Shown: piece by piece, positions 1 to 5,517 of the stretch
Numbering within the stretch: the first letter of the stretch is position 1
Layout: each line of letters starts with the position of its first letter
Source: JAQBFJ01 sp032123435
GTDB lineage: Bacteria; Verrucomicrobiota; Kiritimatiellia; UBA8416; JAQBFJ01
Assembly (NCBI GenBank): GCA_032123435.1
Contig: JAQBFJ010000229.1
Coordinates: 1-8,595, forward strand
DNA: 8,595 nucleotides
Reading direction: 5' to 3'
Notes under the pieces: generated by a model
Seen by the model: only the letters and a program-made list of their open reading frames with translations
What the model was told of the DNA's origin: nothing
Databases searched by the model: none
Program-made: the position numbers and the translations under genes

Positions 1-486
1 TTTTCAACCAATATCGGCGGTCTCCTGCCCGCTACCACCTACTATTACCGCAGTGCGGCCAGCAATACTGCCGGAATTGTATGGGCCGACGTAACCATAT
101 ACAACACGCCGTCAGCAACATCAAACGGCACACCTTACGTGTGGCTCTCTGCATACGGTCTTACGGATTACGACAACGATGATAACGAGGATCAGGACTC
201 CGACGGCATGGTTACATGGCAGGAATACAAAGCCGGCACCAATCCAACCAACGCGCTTTCCGTACTGGCAATAACAGCCGCAACAAACACTACCGGTAAC
301 TTCTTCCTGCAATGGCTTTGTGTTACGGGTAAAACATACTATGTCTATAAATCAACTAATCTGGTAAGCGGCTGGATCCTTGATCCGCTCACCAACCTGC
401 CCGGTGACGCCTCCGGCACAAATGAATACAACGATCCCGATGCCTCCGGTGCAAGAGCCTTTTACCAGATCAGGATTGAGTATTAG
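1..486 (+). CDS. C-terminal end of a large secreted modular protein (5' end outside window)
   Basis: The frame is open from the first base to a TAG at 484-486, giving 161 residues with no start in the window, so this is the tail of a longer gene. Residues 5-31 (GGLLPATTYYYRSAASNTAG) look like the last strands of a fibronectin type III-like domain. Residues 56-69 are very rich in Asp (DYDNDDNEDQDSDG) and are followed by WQEYKAGTNPTN, resembling calcium-binding EF-hand or thrombospondin type-3-like loops. Residues 101-161 form a small beta-rich module with YYVYKSTNLVSGW and a terminal FYQIRIEY, which I recognise as a recurrent C-terminal module of exported proteins in Verrucomicrobiota, Kiritimatiellota and Lentisphaerota. 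Cell-surface or extracellular location is inferred from these domains, since the signal peptide would lie outside the window. Enzymatic or binding function cannot be told from the tail. It is convergent with the minus-strand cluster. Confidence 0.8.
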   Translation, partial: FSTNIGGLLPATTYYYRSAASNTAGIVWADVTIYNTPSATSNGTPYVWLSAYGLTDYDNDDNEDQDSDGMVTWQEYKAGTNPTNALSVLAITAATNTTGNFFLQWLCVTGKTYYVYKSTNLVSGWILDPLTNLPGDASGTNEYNDPDASGARAFYQIRIEY

Positions 487-550
487 CCCTCCGCTTTATT
501 GCGCGACGAGTTCAGATTAAACCACGGAGAAGAAGATGTTTTCTCATACC

Positions 551-623
551 ATCGAAATCGGTATCGCTATCGAACATAATTAACGATCGTGACTTCGATC
601 CCGATCCGGATAGCGATAACGAT
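551..623. repeat. Hexamer-phased inverted repeat array in the convergent intergenic gap
   Basis: The 173-base gap between the exported-protein gene and pilC contains no convincing gene. At 551-574 four in-register hexamers of the form ATCGNN occur (atcgaa, atcggt, atcgct, atcgaa). At 594-623 five hexamers of the opposite form NNCGAT occur (ttcgat, cccgat, ccggat, agcgat, aacgat; the third is a variant). The two arms contain a perfect 10-bp inverted match, tatcgctatc at 562-571 with gatagcgata at 609-618, and the centre holds the palindrome acgatcgt at 583-590. No T-tract follows on either strand, so it is not a standard intrinsic terminator. It may be a dispersed intergenic repeat. A short tandem duplication, gcgagca twice, follows at 627-640. 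A weaker hairpin precedes it at 527-545 (gagaaga/ttttctc with one G-T pair). Confidence 0.6.
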
Positions 624-659
624 TTGGCGAGCAGCGAGCAGGTAAATATCTGACGGGAT

Positions 660-1949
660 TTATCCACCCAGCTTTGTGATAATTGAGATCAGTGGAACAA
701 ACATGGCTATAACAATGGTACCAATGATAAGAGCAAGAAAAACGATCATTATCGGCTCGATAACAGACGTCAAGCCTTCAACAGCTACATCTACCTCTTC
801 ATCATAGTTGTTCGCTACCCTCATCAACATATCAGGCAGTGCGCCGGTTTCCTCTCCTACGTCAACCATGCTGATAACCATGCCCGGAAATACATGTGAT
901 GCTTCAAGCGGCAGAGCCATGTTATCACCTTCCTTGACACTGTCATGCACCATCTTGATGGCACGTGCGATCACCTCATTGCCCGCTGTATCCCGAACGA
1001 TATTTAAAGCTTGAAGAACAGGAACACCGGAAGTCATAAGAGTACCCAGCGTACGGGCGAATCTTGCTATCGCAGTCTTGGTAAATAACGGACCAAACAG
1101 CGGCGCTTTCAGTTTTATCTTGTCGAAAGCAAACTTCCCTTTTTCCGTCTTTTTAAGCATTCCAAACAGTGCATAGATAACACCCAGGATAATAACAACA
1201 TATATCCCCTGTTTTTTCACCAGGTTGCTGGCACCAATAACAAACCGCGTAATGCCCGGCAATTGTGAACCTTCGAGCAGATCATTGAATATCATCTCGA
1301 ACTTCGGAATAACGTTAACCAGCAGAAACACGAGAATACCGACAGCGACCACCAGAACGACCACCGGGTAAACCATGGCGCTTTTAACTTTGTTCTTGAT
1401 CCTTTCAGCTTTTTCCATGAACTCAGCTAACCGGGTAAGAACCTGCTCCAGAACGCCGCCCGCTTCTCCTGCTCGCACCATGTTTATAAATAAATTGTCG
1501 AAAATTTTTGGATATACACTCAATGCTTCAGAAAATGTGCTTCCGCCTTCTACTGATTCGCCCATCCCCGTCAAAGCTTCCCTGAGCGCAGGCTGTTTCT
1601 CCTGCTTCAACAATATCCGAAGTCCACGCAATAATGGCAAACCGGCATCAATAAGTGTGGCCAATTGTCTGGTGAAAACTGTTAAATGTTTGGGTTTAAT
1701 GCGCCCGGAAAGAAACTTCGGCATCTTGATCTCAATAGCGCCAAGCCCACTCTTGGCTTGTTGGCCCACTTTCTTCGAACGACCCTTCGCCAATGCCGCT
1801 TTGCCCGAGCCAACCAAAGCGGTTACACTTGTCGGGAACAAGCCCTTCCCTCTGATCATGGAAATGGCCTGCGACTGACTCTCAGCCTCAATATCGCCGG
1901 CAGTTTCGCCACCTTTAGAATCCATGGCAACGAACTTGAATCTAGGCAT
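660..1949 (-). CDS. pilC: Type IV pilus / type II secretion inner-membrane platform protein (PilC/GspF family)
   Basis: The 429-residue product is a polytopic inner-membrane protein that, in this family, forms the platform linking the cytoplasmic assembly ATPase to pilin or pseudopilin polymerisation. Two repeated T2SSF domains are visible, roughly residues 88-211 and 291-413. Each has the family's Gly-Glu turn (GEAGG at 161-165 and GEETG at 365-369). Hydrophobic segments lie near 192-214, 249-266 and 395-421. The N-terminus MPRFKFVAMDSKG is typical. I chose the ATG at 1949 because GGAAG (plus-strand 1955-1959) lies 5 bases upstream; the in-frame TTG at 1961 would start inside that site. The length is slightly above the usual 400-odd residues because of a Lys/Gly-rich linker at about 48-75. 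PilC and GspF cannot be separated from sequence alone, and no other pilus or secretion gene lies in the window. It follows rplQ by 132 bases on the same strand. Confidence 0.88.
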   Translation of the reverse strand: MPRFKFVAMDSKGGETAGDIEAESQSQAISMIRGKGLFPTSVTALVGSGKAALAKGRSKKVGQQAKSGLGAIEIKMPKFLSGRIKPKHLTVFTRQLATLIDAGLPLLRGLRILLKQEKQPALREALTGMGESVEGGSTFSEALSVYPKIFDNLFINMVRAGEAGGVLEQVLTRLAEFMEKAERIKNKVKSAMVYPVVVLVVAVGILVFLLVNVIPKFEMIFNDLLEGSQLPGITRFVIGASNLVKKQGIYVVIILGVIYALFGMLKKTEKGKFAFDKIKLKAPLFGPLFTKTAIARFARTLGTLMTSGVPVLQALNIVRDTAGNEVIARAIKMVHDSVKEGDNMALPLEASHVFPGMVISMVDVGEETGALPDMLMRVANNYDEEVDVAVEGLTSVIEPIMIVFLALIIGTIVIAMFVPLISIITKLGG

Positions 1950-2025
1950 AATAACTTCCAATCTGTTTTACTTAAATACAACCAGACAGACAAGGAGTAT
2001 CACAAAAACATTCAGGAGACTCAAG

Positions 2026-2067
2026 AAAAAAAACACCAGGAAATGACCTCTTAGTCAAAACAACCTG
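2026..2067 (-). terminator. Weak candidate intrinsic terminator after rplQ
   Basis: On the minus strand, a few bases after the rplQ stop codon, CAGG (2064-2067) can pair with CCTG (2037-2040), enclosing an inner stem TGAC/GTCA (2054-2057 with 2044-2047) with loop TAAGAG. Three bases later comes a run of eight T residues (2033-2026). The layout is right for Rho-independent termination between rplQ and pilC, but both stems are only 4 bp and are separated by an internal loop, so the structure would be weak and read-through into pilC is possible. Confidence 0.35.
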
Positions 2068-2081
2068 AACCCTAACCATCA

Positions 2082-2492
2082 TCAGGCCTTCTCTGCTTTT
2101 GCTTTCTCTTCCGATTTCTTCTTCCTGACCGGAGGAGCAACCCCTATCCACTCTAATATGGCCATTTCAGAGCTATCACTCATACGCCTGCCCATTTTGA
2201 CAATACGAGTATAGCCACCTTTTCTACCATCAAATCTTGGCACAATATCTTTAAATAGTTTCGCGACATGTTTTTCCTGTCTCAATTTGGAGATCGCCCG
2301 CCTGCGTGCAGCAAGCGTTCCCTGCCGGCCAAGTGTTATCATCTTTTCCGCCATACTTCTGGCCGCTTTGGCCTTAGCCAATGTAGTCGTTATGCGTTCA
2401 CGATCTATCAGATTACAGACAAGTGACGCCAACAACGCCTTGAGATGCGCAGAATTGCGTCCTAATTTCAAAGTTTTTTTACGATGCCTCAT
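2082..2492 (-). CDS. rplQ: 50S ribosomal protein L17
   Basis: The 136-residue basic protein matches L17 of the large subunit, which sits near the exit-tunnel side of the ribosome. It begins MRHRKKTLKLGRNSAHLKAL, has the family's ERITTTLAKAKAAR helix at residues 32-45 and the GGYTRIVKMGRRMSD signature at 92-106. The C-terminal tail from about 123 is a Lys/Glu/Ala-rich extension, making it a little longer than the roughly 127-residue E. coli protein. The ATG at 2492 is supported by AGGGG (plus-strand 2502-2506) 9 bases upstream. It is the last gene of the alpha operon, 84 bases after rpoA, in the standard position. A small hairpin sits just upstream of its ribosome-binding site. Confidence 0.97.
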   Translation of the reverse strand: MRHRKKTLKLGRNSAHLKALLASLVCNLIDRERITTTLAKAKAARSMAEKMITLGRQGTLAARRRAISKLRQEKHVAKLFKDIVPRFDGRKGGYTRIVKMGRRMSDSSEMAILEWIGVAPPVRKKKSEEKAKAEKA

Positions 2493-2517
2493 GTTTTTCT
2501 ACCCCTGCTCCCTGTAA

Positions 2518-2532
2518 CCGGAAATACTCCGG
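2518..2532 (-). other. Short hairpin in the rpoA-rplQ spacer
   Basis: A perfect 5-bp inverted repeat, ccgga (2518-2522) and tccgg (2528-2532), with a 5-base loop lies in the 84-base rpoA-rplQ spacer, 11 bases upstream of the rplQ Shine-Dalgarno-like AGGGG. There is no T-tract after it, so it is not a terminator. It could be a processing or mRNA-stability element, or chance. Confidence 0.3.
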
Positions 2533-2576
2533 CGCAAAATATTCTCTCAATGACCTGAAACATCAATCAGAAAAAG

Positions 2577-3590
2577 CTATCCGTTTTCCTTTTGCGCTTC
2601 ATCCTCGCAAAGCAGATCAGCGTCAAGCGACATACCAAGCGATAACCCTAAGTCTATAAGCTTGCCCTTTATTTCATTAAGAGATTTTTTGCCGAAATTA
2701 CGATACTTGAGCATATCAGTTTCAGTCTTCTGCGCCAATTCACCAACTGTAGTGATATTGGCATTGTTAAGGCAATTGGCGGCACGCACGCTCAACTCTA
2801 TCTCGTTAACGCTCATATTCAGCTTGCGACGCAATTCTTCCTTGTCAGCGTCAACCTGCTTTTCCGTGTCCTCAAATTCAATAATGTCCTTGTCACAATT
2901 AACATAAACATCAAGATGATGCCTCAATATGGCCGCTGACATACTCAACGCGTTGTCGGGCGCAATCCGTCCATCAGTCCATATTTCCAATATGAGCTTG
3001 TCATAGTCTGTTCTCTGTCCAACTCTGGTATTTTCGGTCAGGAAATTAACACGCGTAACAGGCGAGAATACTGAATCTATCGGAATCCAACCCGCTTTAT
3101 TGTCGATTTCCTTGTTGCGATCCGCAGGATAAAAACCACGCCCAATCCGCACCTCCATATCCATTTCAAAATTATCATCACCTGACAATGTAGCTATATG
3201 CCATTCAGGATTAAGCACTTCCACACTTTCACCCGTTATAATATCAGCAGCGGTGATCTCACACGGGCCCTTTACCTTTATGCTCATTGTTACCGGTTCA
3301 CGCACATATGTTTTTAACAACACTTTCTTCAGGTTTAATATAATATCCGTGACATCCTCGACCGTGCCAGGTAATGAACAAAACTCATGCGCCGCACCGG
3401 AAATACTTACGCCAGTTATAGCCGCACCTTCAATAGAAGACAAGAGCACGCGCCTTAAACAATTACCCAAAGTCACGCCATACCCTATCTCAAACGGTTC
3501 AGCAATAAACCTAGCGTACGTATTACTACAGGTATCTTCATCCTTCGTAACCCACTTAGGCATCTCGAACCTGCTAATTCGTATTGGCAT
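2577..3590 (-). CDS. rpoA: DNA-directed RNA polymerase subunit alpha
   Basis: The 337-residue product is the alpha subunit, whose dimer nucleates RNA polymerase assembly and whose C-terminal domain contacts UP elements and activators. The N-terminal dimerisation/assembly domain covers about 1-240, with ARFIAEPFEIGYGVTLGNCL at 26-45 and the conserved LTENTRVGQRTDYDKLILE at 184-202. The C-terminal helix-hairpin-helix domain covers about 258-322, with SVRAANCL at 267-274 and FGKKSLNEIK at 299-308. Arg269 aligns with the E. coli DNA-contacting Arg265. I chose the ATG at 3590 because AAAGGA (plus-strand 3599-3604) lies 8 bases upstream. An in-frame GTG at 3629 would add 13 residues but lies within the upstream inverted repeat region and lacks a visible ribosome site. 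Length is close to the usual 310-350. Confidence 0.97.
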   Translation of the reverse strand: MPIRISRFEMPKWVTKDEDTCSNTYARFIAEPFEIGYGVTLGNCLRRVLLSSIEGAAITGVSISGAAHEFCSLPGTVEDVTDIILNLKKVLLKTYVREPVTMSIKVKGPCEITAADIITGESVEVLNPEWHIATLSGDDNFEMDMEVRIGRGFYPADRNKEIDNKAGWIPIDSVFSPVTRVNFLTENTRVGQRTDYDKLILEIWTDGRIAPDNALSMSAAILRHHLDVYVNCDKDIIEFEDTEKQVDADKEELRRKLNMSVNEIELSVRAANCLNNANITTVGELAQKTETDMLKYRNFGKKSLNEIKGKLIDLGLSLGMSLDADLLCEDEAQKENG

Positions 3591-3615
3591 ATAATCAATC
3601 CTTTCCTGCACACCC

Positions 3616-3637
3616 GATCGGACACACACTGCCGATC
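3616..3637 (-). other. Perfect 6-bp hairpin between rpsD and rpoA
   Basis: The 52-base spacer contains gatcgg (3616-3621) and ccgatc (3632-3637), a perfect inverted repeat with a 10-base loop of alternating CA/TG character. In the minus-strand transcript it would form a GC-containing stem just after the rpsD stop and 11 bases before the rpoA Shine-Dalgarno sequence. No T-tract follows, so termination is unlikely. An mRNA-processing or translation-tuning role is inference. Confidence 0.4.
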
Positions 3638-3642
3638 TTCAG

Positions 3643-4275
3643 CTATTTCGAATATAGTTCCACAATAAGCTGTTCATTAACTATAGGACCTATCTCGTCC
3701 CTGGTCGGAACACGAAGAATTTCCCCCTTATGATTCCCGGCATCAATCGAAAGCCATGACGGCTTCTCTCGTCCTTCCGCAATCTCTATGCTTTTAGACG
3801 CAAACTCCTTGCTTTTGGCATTCGCCTTAACCTCCACCACGGCGCCTGGAGCCAAAATCATCGAAGGAATATCAGCTTTCTTTCCATTAATTAAAACATG
3901 ACCATGTAACACAAATTGCCGAGCCGCACGACGTGACGGAGCAAATCCAAGTCGGAAAATAATGTTGTCCAAACGTAACTCCAACATCTGAAGCAACTGC
4001 TCACCAGTAACACCATGACGCTTAACAACCCGTTCAAAAAAAAGATGAAATTGCCGTTCCTGCAAACCATATTGTCTACGCAAACGCTGTTTCTCTCTTA
4101 ACTGCATGCCGTAATCCGACATCTTACGACCACGCCTCTGACCACCATGCATGCCGGGCGTCGAACGACCTGTTTCTATCGGACATTTAGCCATGCTGCA
4201 ACGAGTGCCCTTCAAGAAAAGCTTGATCCCTTCTCTACGACACAACCTGCAAGCTGGCCCCGTATACCTGCCCAT
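3643..4275 (-). CDS. rpsD: 30S ribosomal protein S4, zinc-binding form
   Basis: The 210-residue protein is S4, a primary 16S rRNA-binding protein that nucleates assembly of the 30S body; in several bacteria it also represses the alpha operon. The N-terminus MGRYTGPACRLCRREG is characteristic. Cys9, Cys12, Cys26 and Cys31 form the four-cysteine zinc motif of the C+ form, which E. coli S4 lacks. The S4 RNA-binding domain covers about 98-150 (LDNIIFRLGF, SRRAARQFVLHGHVLINGK). I set the start at ATG 4275 because GGAGGAG lies upstream (plus-strand 4282-4288) and the ATG shares its A with the rpsK stop (TAATG), a classic coupling arrangement. An in-frame upstream start at 4305 would add ten residues encoded within rpsK and not seen in the family. 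Confidence 0.97.
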   Translation of the reverse strand: MGRYTGPACRLCRREGIKLFLKGTRCSMAKCPIETGRSTPGMHGGQRRGRKMSDYGMQLREKQRLRRQYGLQERQFHLFFERVVKRHGVTGEQLLQMLELRLDNIIFRLGFAPSRRAARQFVLHGHVLINGKKADIPSMILAPGAVVEVKANAKSKEFASKSIEIAEGREKPSWLSIDAGNHKGEILRVPTRDEIGPIVNEQLIVELYSK

Positions 4276-4811
4276 TAGACTCTCCTCCGCTTCCTGGGAC
4301 GACACCCATTATGCGCTACCGGCGTAACATCCTTGATAACCCTGATCGTAAGACCTGACGATTGCAGAGCACGTATAGCCGATTCCCGCCCGGAACCAGC
4401 ACCTTGAACACGAGCCTCAACTTCGCGCAAACCCCTTCCAACCGCCTGTCGACCAACATCCTGACCAACAAGCGTGGCAGCGAACGCCGTACTCTTACGC
4501 GACCCCTTAAATCCTGCCCTTCCACCATTGCTCCACGCAATCACTCCGCCATTCATATCAGTAATGGAAACCAACGTATTGTTGAACGTGGACTTTATAT
4601 GAGCAATCCCCGACGATGACACAAGCCGCCCGCGCGATCGAACCTTCTTCTCTCGAACCGGATCGCCGCCTTCTTCAACAGGCTGATCAGCACCCATAAC
4701 CTGTTCCCCTTTTTCACTCGTTTCCGATTCAGTCACCGCATTGTCCACCACTTTACCAGCAGACTTAACCGAGGACTCTTCTTCCTGCGACACTTTTTCG
4801 TTGTCACTCAT
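4275..4811 (-). CDS. rpsK: 30S ribosomal protein S11 with acidic N-terminal extension
   Basis: The S11 core starts near residue 56 (VRSRGRLVSSSGIAHIKSTF) and runs to the C-terminus, with the conserved FKGSRKSTAFAA at 101-112, GSGRESAIRAL at 139-149 and the terminal VTPVAHNGCRPRKRRRV. S11 lies on the 30S platform near the 3' end of 16S rRNA. The full frame is 178 residues against about 129 in E. coli. The extra 50 or so residues are Glu/Ser/Val-rich and probably disordered. The ATG at 4811 has AAGGAG (plus-strand 4824-4829) 12 bases upstream and starts 9 bases after rpsM. An alternative ATG at 4697 (residue 39) has AGGGGA 7 bases upstream and would give a 140-residue protein. I keep the longer start because the frame is open and begins right at the rpsM stop, but the start is unsettled. 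Confidence 0.93.
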   Translation of the reverse strand: MSDNEKVSQEEESSVKSAGKVVDNAVTESETSEKGEQVMGADQPVEEGGDPVREKKVRSRGRLVSSSGIAHIKSTFNNTLVSITDMNGGVIAWSNGGRAGFKGSRKSTAFAATLVGQDVGRQAVGRGLREVEARVQGAGSGRESAIRALQSSGLTIRVIKDVTPVAHNGCRPRKRRRV

Positions 4812-4820
4812 ATCGTCCAG

Positions 4821-5222
4821 CTACTCCTTATTATCCTTCAACACGGCCCGTTGCTCTTTACTGCGAACAGCTCCCACAGTGCGACGAACCCCTTTGCGTG
4901 TTCGAGCGTTAGTACTTGTACGCTGACCCCTGACAGGCAAACCTTTACGATGCCTTACCCCTCTGTAACTGCCAATACTAATGAGCCTGCGTATGTTCTG
5001 CGCGACCTCACGCCTTAAATCTCCTTCAACCCTGTACTTCTGCATCTCACCAAGCACACGGCGTAAATCCTCCGGACTTAAGTCGTCAGCTCTCTTGGCC
5101 GGGTCAACTTTGGCGGTTAGAACAATGCTTCTAGCTCTGCACGGACCTATACCATGAATGTAACGTAAAGCATATTCAATCCGCTTATTACCCGGAATAT
5201 CAACTCCTAACAACCTTGGCAT
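4821..5222 (-). CDS. rpsM: 30S ribosomal protein S13
   Basis: The 133-residue basic protein is S13, which sits in the head of the small subunit and takes part in the intersubunit bridges to the large subunit and in P-site tRNA contact. It opens MPRLLGVDIPGNKRIEYALR, has the YIHGIGPCRARSI helix-two-turn-helix segment at 21-33 and the family signature SYRGVRHRKGLPVRGQRTST at 85-104, followed by the rRNA/tRNA-contacting ARTRKGVRRTV tail. It is about 12 residues longer than the E. coli protein at the C-terminus. The ATG at 5222 is preceded by AGGGA (plus-strand 5233-5237), 10 bases away. It is the first gene of the alpha operon in the standard order, 81 bases after rpmJ, with a likely promoter in that spacer. 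Confidence 0.97.
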   Translation of the reverse strand: MPRLLGVDIPGNKRIEYALRYIHGIGPCRARSIVLTAKVDPAKRADDLSPEDLRRVLGEMQKYRVEGDLRREVAQNIRRLISIGSYRGVRHRKGLPVRGQRTSTNARTRKGVRRTVGAVRSKEQRAVLKDNKE

Positions 5223-5237
5223 GCAACACCACTCCCT

Positions 5238-5249
5238 GGCTAATCAGCC
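5238..5249 (-). promoter_or_regulatory. rpsM: Small leader hairpin abutting the rpsM ribosome-binding site
   Basis: In the minus-strand transcript GGCT (5249-5246) can pair with AGCC (5241-5238) around a GATT loop, ending directly at the AGGGA Shine-Dalgarno site. In E. coli the rpsM leader folds into a pseudoknot bound by S4. The position here is comparable, but the stem is only 4 bp and I cannot show a pseudoknot, so an S4-responsive role is speculation. Confidence 0.3.
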
Positions 5250-5262
5250 TGTATATTCTCTA

Positions 5263-5271
5263 ATTATAACA
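5263..5271 (-). promoter_or_regulatory. Candidate extended -10 promoter for the alpha operon
   Basis: The minus strand reads TGTTATAAT here: a perfect TATAAT (5268-5263) preceded by TG plus one base, the extended -10 pattern. No good -35 hexamer is seen 16-18 bases upstream, which is acceptable for extended -10 promoters. The expected transcription start is near 5256, giving a leader of about 34 bases before rpsM. The position in the rpmJ-rpsM spacer matches the spc/alpha operon boundary known in E. coli. Confidence 0.5.
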
Positions 5272-5292
5272 AAACCTCTCCGGAAAACATAA

Positions 5293-5305
5293 AGACAAAA
5301 TGTCT
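5293..5305 (-). other. Short hairpin at the rpmJ stop codon
   Basis: A perfect 5-bp inverted repeat, agaca (5293-5297) and tgtct (5301-5305), with a 3-base loop overlaps the end of the rpmJ stop. On the minus strand it is followed by an interrupted T-rich stretch (TTATGTTTT). This may be a weak terminator or attenuator at the end of the spc operon, but the stem is short and AT-rich. Confidence 0.25.
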
Positions 5306-5417
5306 ACCCCTGCCGCTGTTTATGCCTTGGATTCAAACATACAACACGGACCACACCCTTGCGACGCACTATCTTGCATCGCTCACATATTCTCCTTACT
5401 GAACTCCGGACTTTCAT
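5304..5417 (-). CDS. rpmJ: 50S ribosomal protein L36, zinc-ribbon form
   Basis: This 37-residue gene is short and easily missed. Translating the minus strand from ATG 5417 to TAG 5304-5306 gives MKVRSSVRRICERCKIVRRK and then GVVRVVCLNPRHKQRQG, a full-length L36. Cys11, Cys14, Cys27 and His32 form the canonical C3H zinc ribbon, so this is the zinc-dependent C+ paralogue and not the zinc-free form. L36 helps stabilise 23S rRNA folding in the large subunit. A TAGGA Shine-Dalgarno sequence (plus-strand 5426-5430) lies 8 bases upstream. It sits between map and rpsM, as in many bacteria, but infA, which often precedes it, is not present in the 100-base gap on its map side. Confidence 0.97.
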   Translation of the reverse strand: MKVRSSVRRICERCKIVRRKGVVRVVCLNPRHKQRQG

Positions 5418-5476
5418 AAAAATATTCCTAAAACATAAAAGCTTGGTAGATTACCTCTTTTACACCTCTAAAGTCT

Positions 5477-5499
5477 ATAAAAAAACTGATCTTTTTTAT
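5477..5499. other. AT-only inverted repeat in the map-rpmJ spacer
   Basis: ataaaaaa (5477-5484) and ttttttat (5492-5499) form a perfect 8-bp inverted repeat around a 7-base loop, 19 bases downstream of the map stop on the minus strand. Made only of A-T pairs, it would be a weak RNA hairpin, and the T run is part of the stem and not a tail after it, so I do not call it a terminator. The rest of this 100-base spacer shows only the rpmJ ribosome-binding site. Confidence 0.3.
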
Positions 5500-5517
5500 C
5501 ACCTTCACCGAACGAGC

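Noticed and set aside
121..312. Minus-strand 63-codon frame with a hydrophobic Val/Ile stretch
   Set aside because: It is antisense to the Asp-rich region of the exported protein, where GAC/GAT/AAC codons read as Val/Ile codons on the other strand. This explains the apparent membrane segment.
527..545. Hairpin gagaaga/ttttctc as a terminator for the exported-protein gene
   Set aside because: The stem includes a G-T pair, is AT-rich and has no T-tract after it, so termination cannot be argued. The preceding accacggag string resembles a motif I have seen in intergenic DNA, but I cannot verify that.
1375..1878. Long plus-strand open frame (167 codons) opposite pilC
   Set aside because: It is antisense to a clearly conserved protein, its translation shows no recognisable domain, and it has no plausible context. 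It is a shadow of the real gene.
1962..2025. Possible promoter for pilC (TTGTGA and TATTTA-like elements on the minus strand)
   Set aside because: The hexamers are poor and the spacing is about 21 bases, too far from 17 to support a call.
1686..2054. Plus-strand frame of 122 codons overlapping the pilC start and the rplQ-pilC gap
   Set aside because: Most of it is antisense to pilC and the remainder is low-complexity Lys/Glu/Gln sequence derived from an A-rich gap. There is no supporting ribosome site or family match.
3591..3629. GTG at 3629 as the rpoA start (13 extra residues)
   Set aside because: No Shine-Dalgarno sequence precedes it, the extra residues do not match alpha N-termini, and the ATG at 3590 has AAAGGA at ideal spacing.
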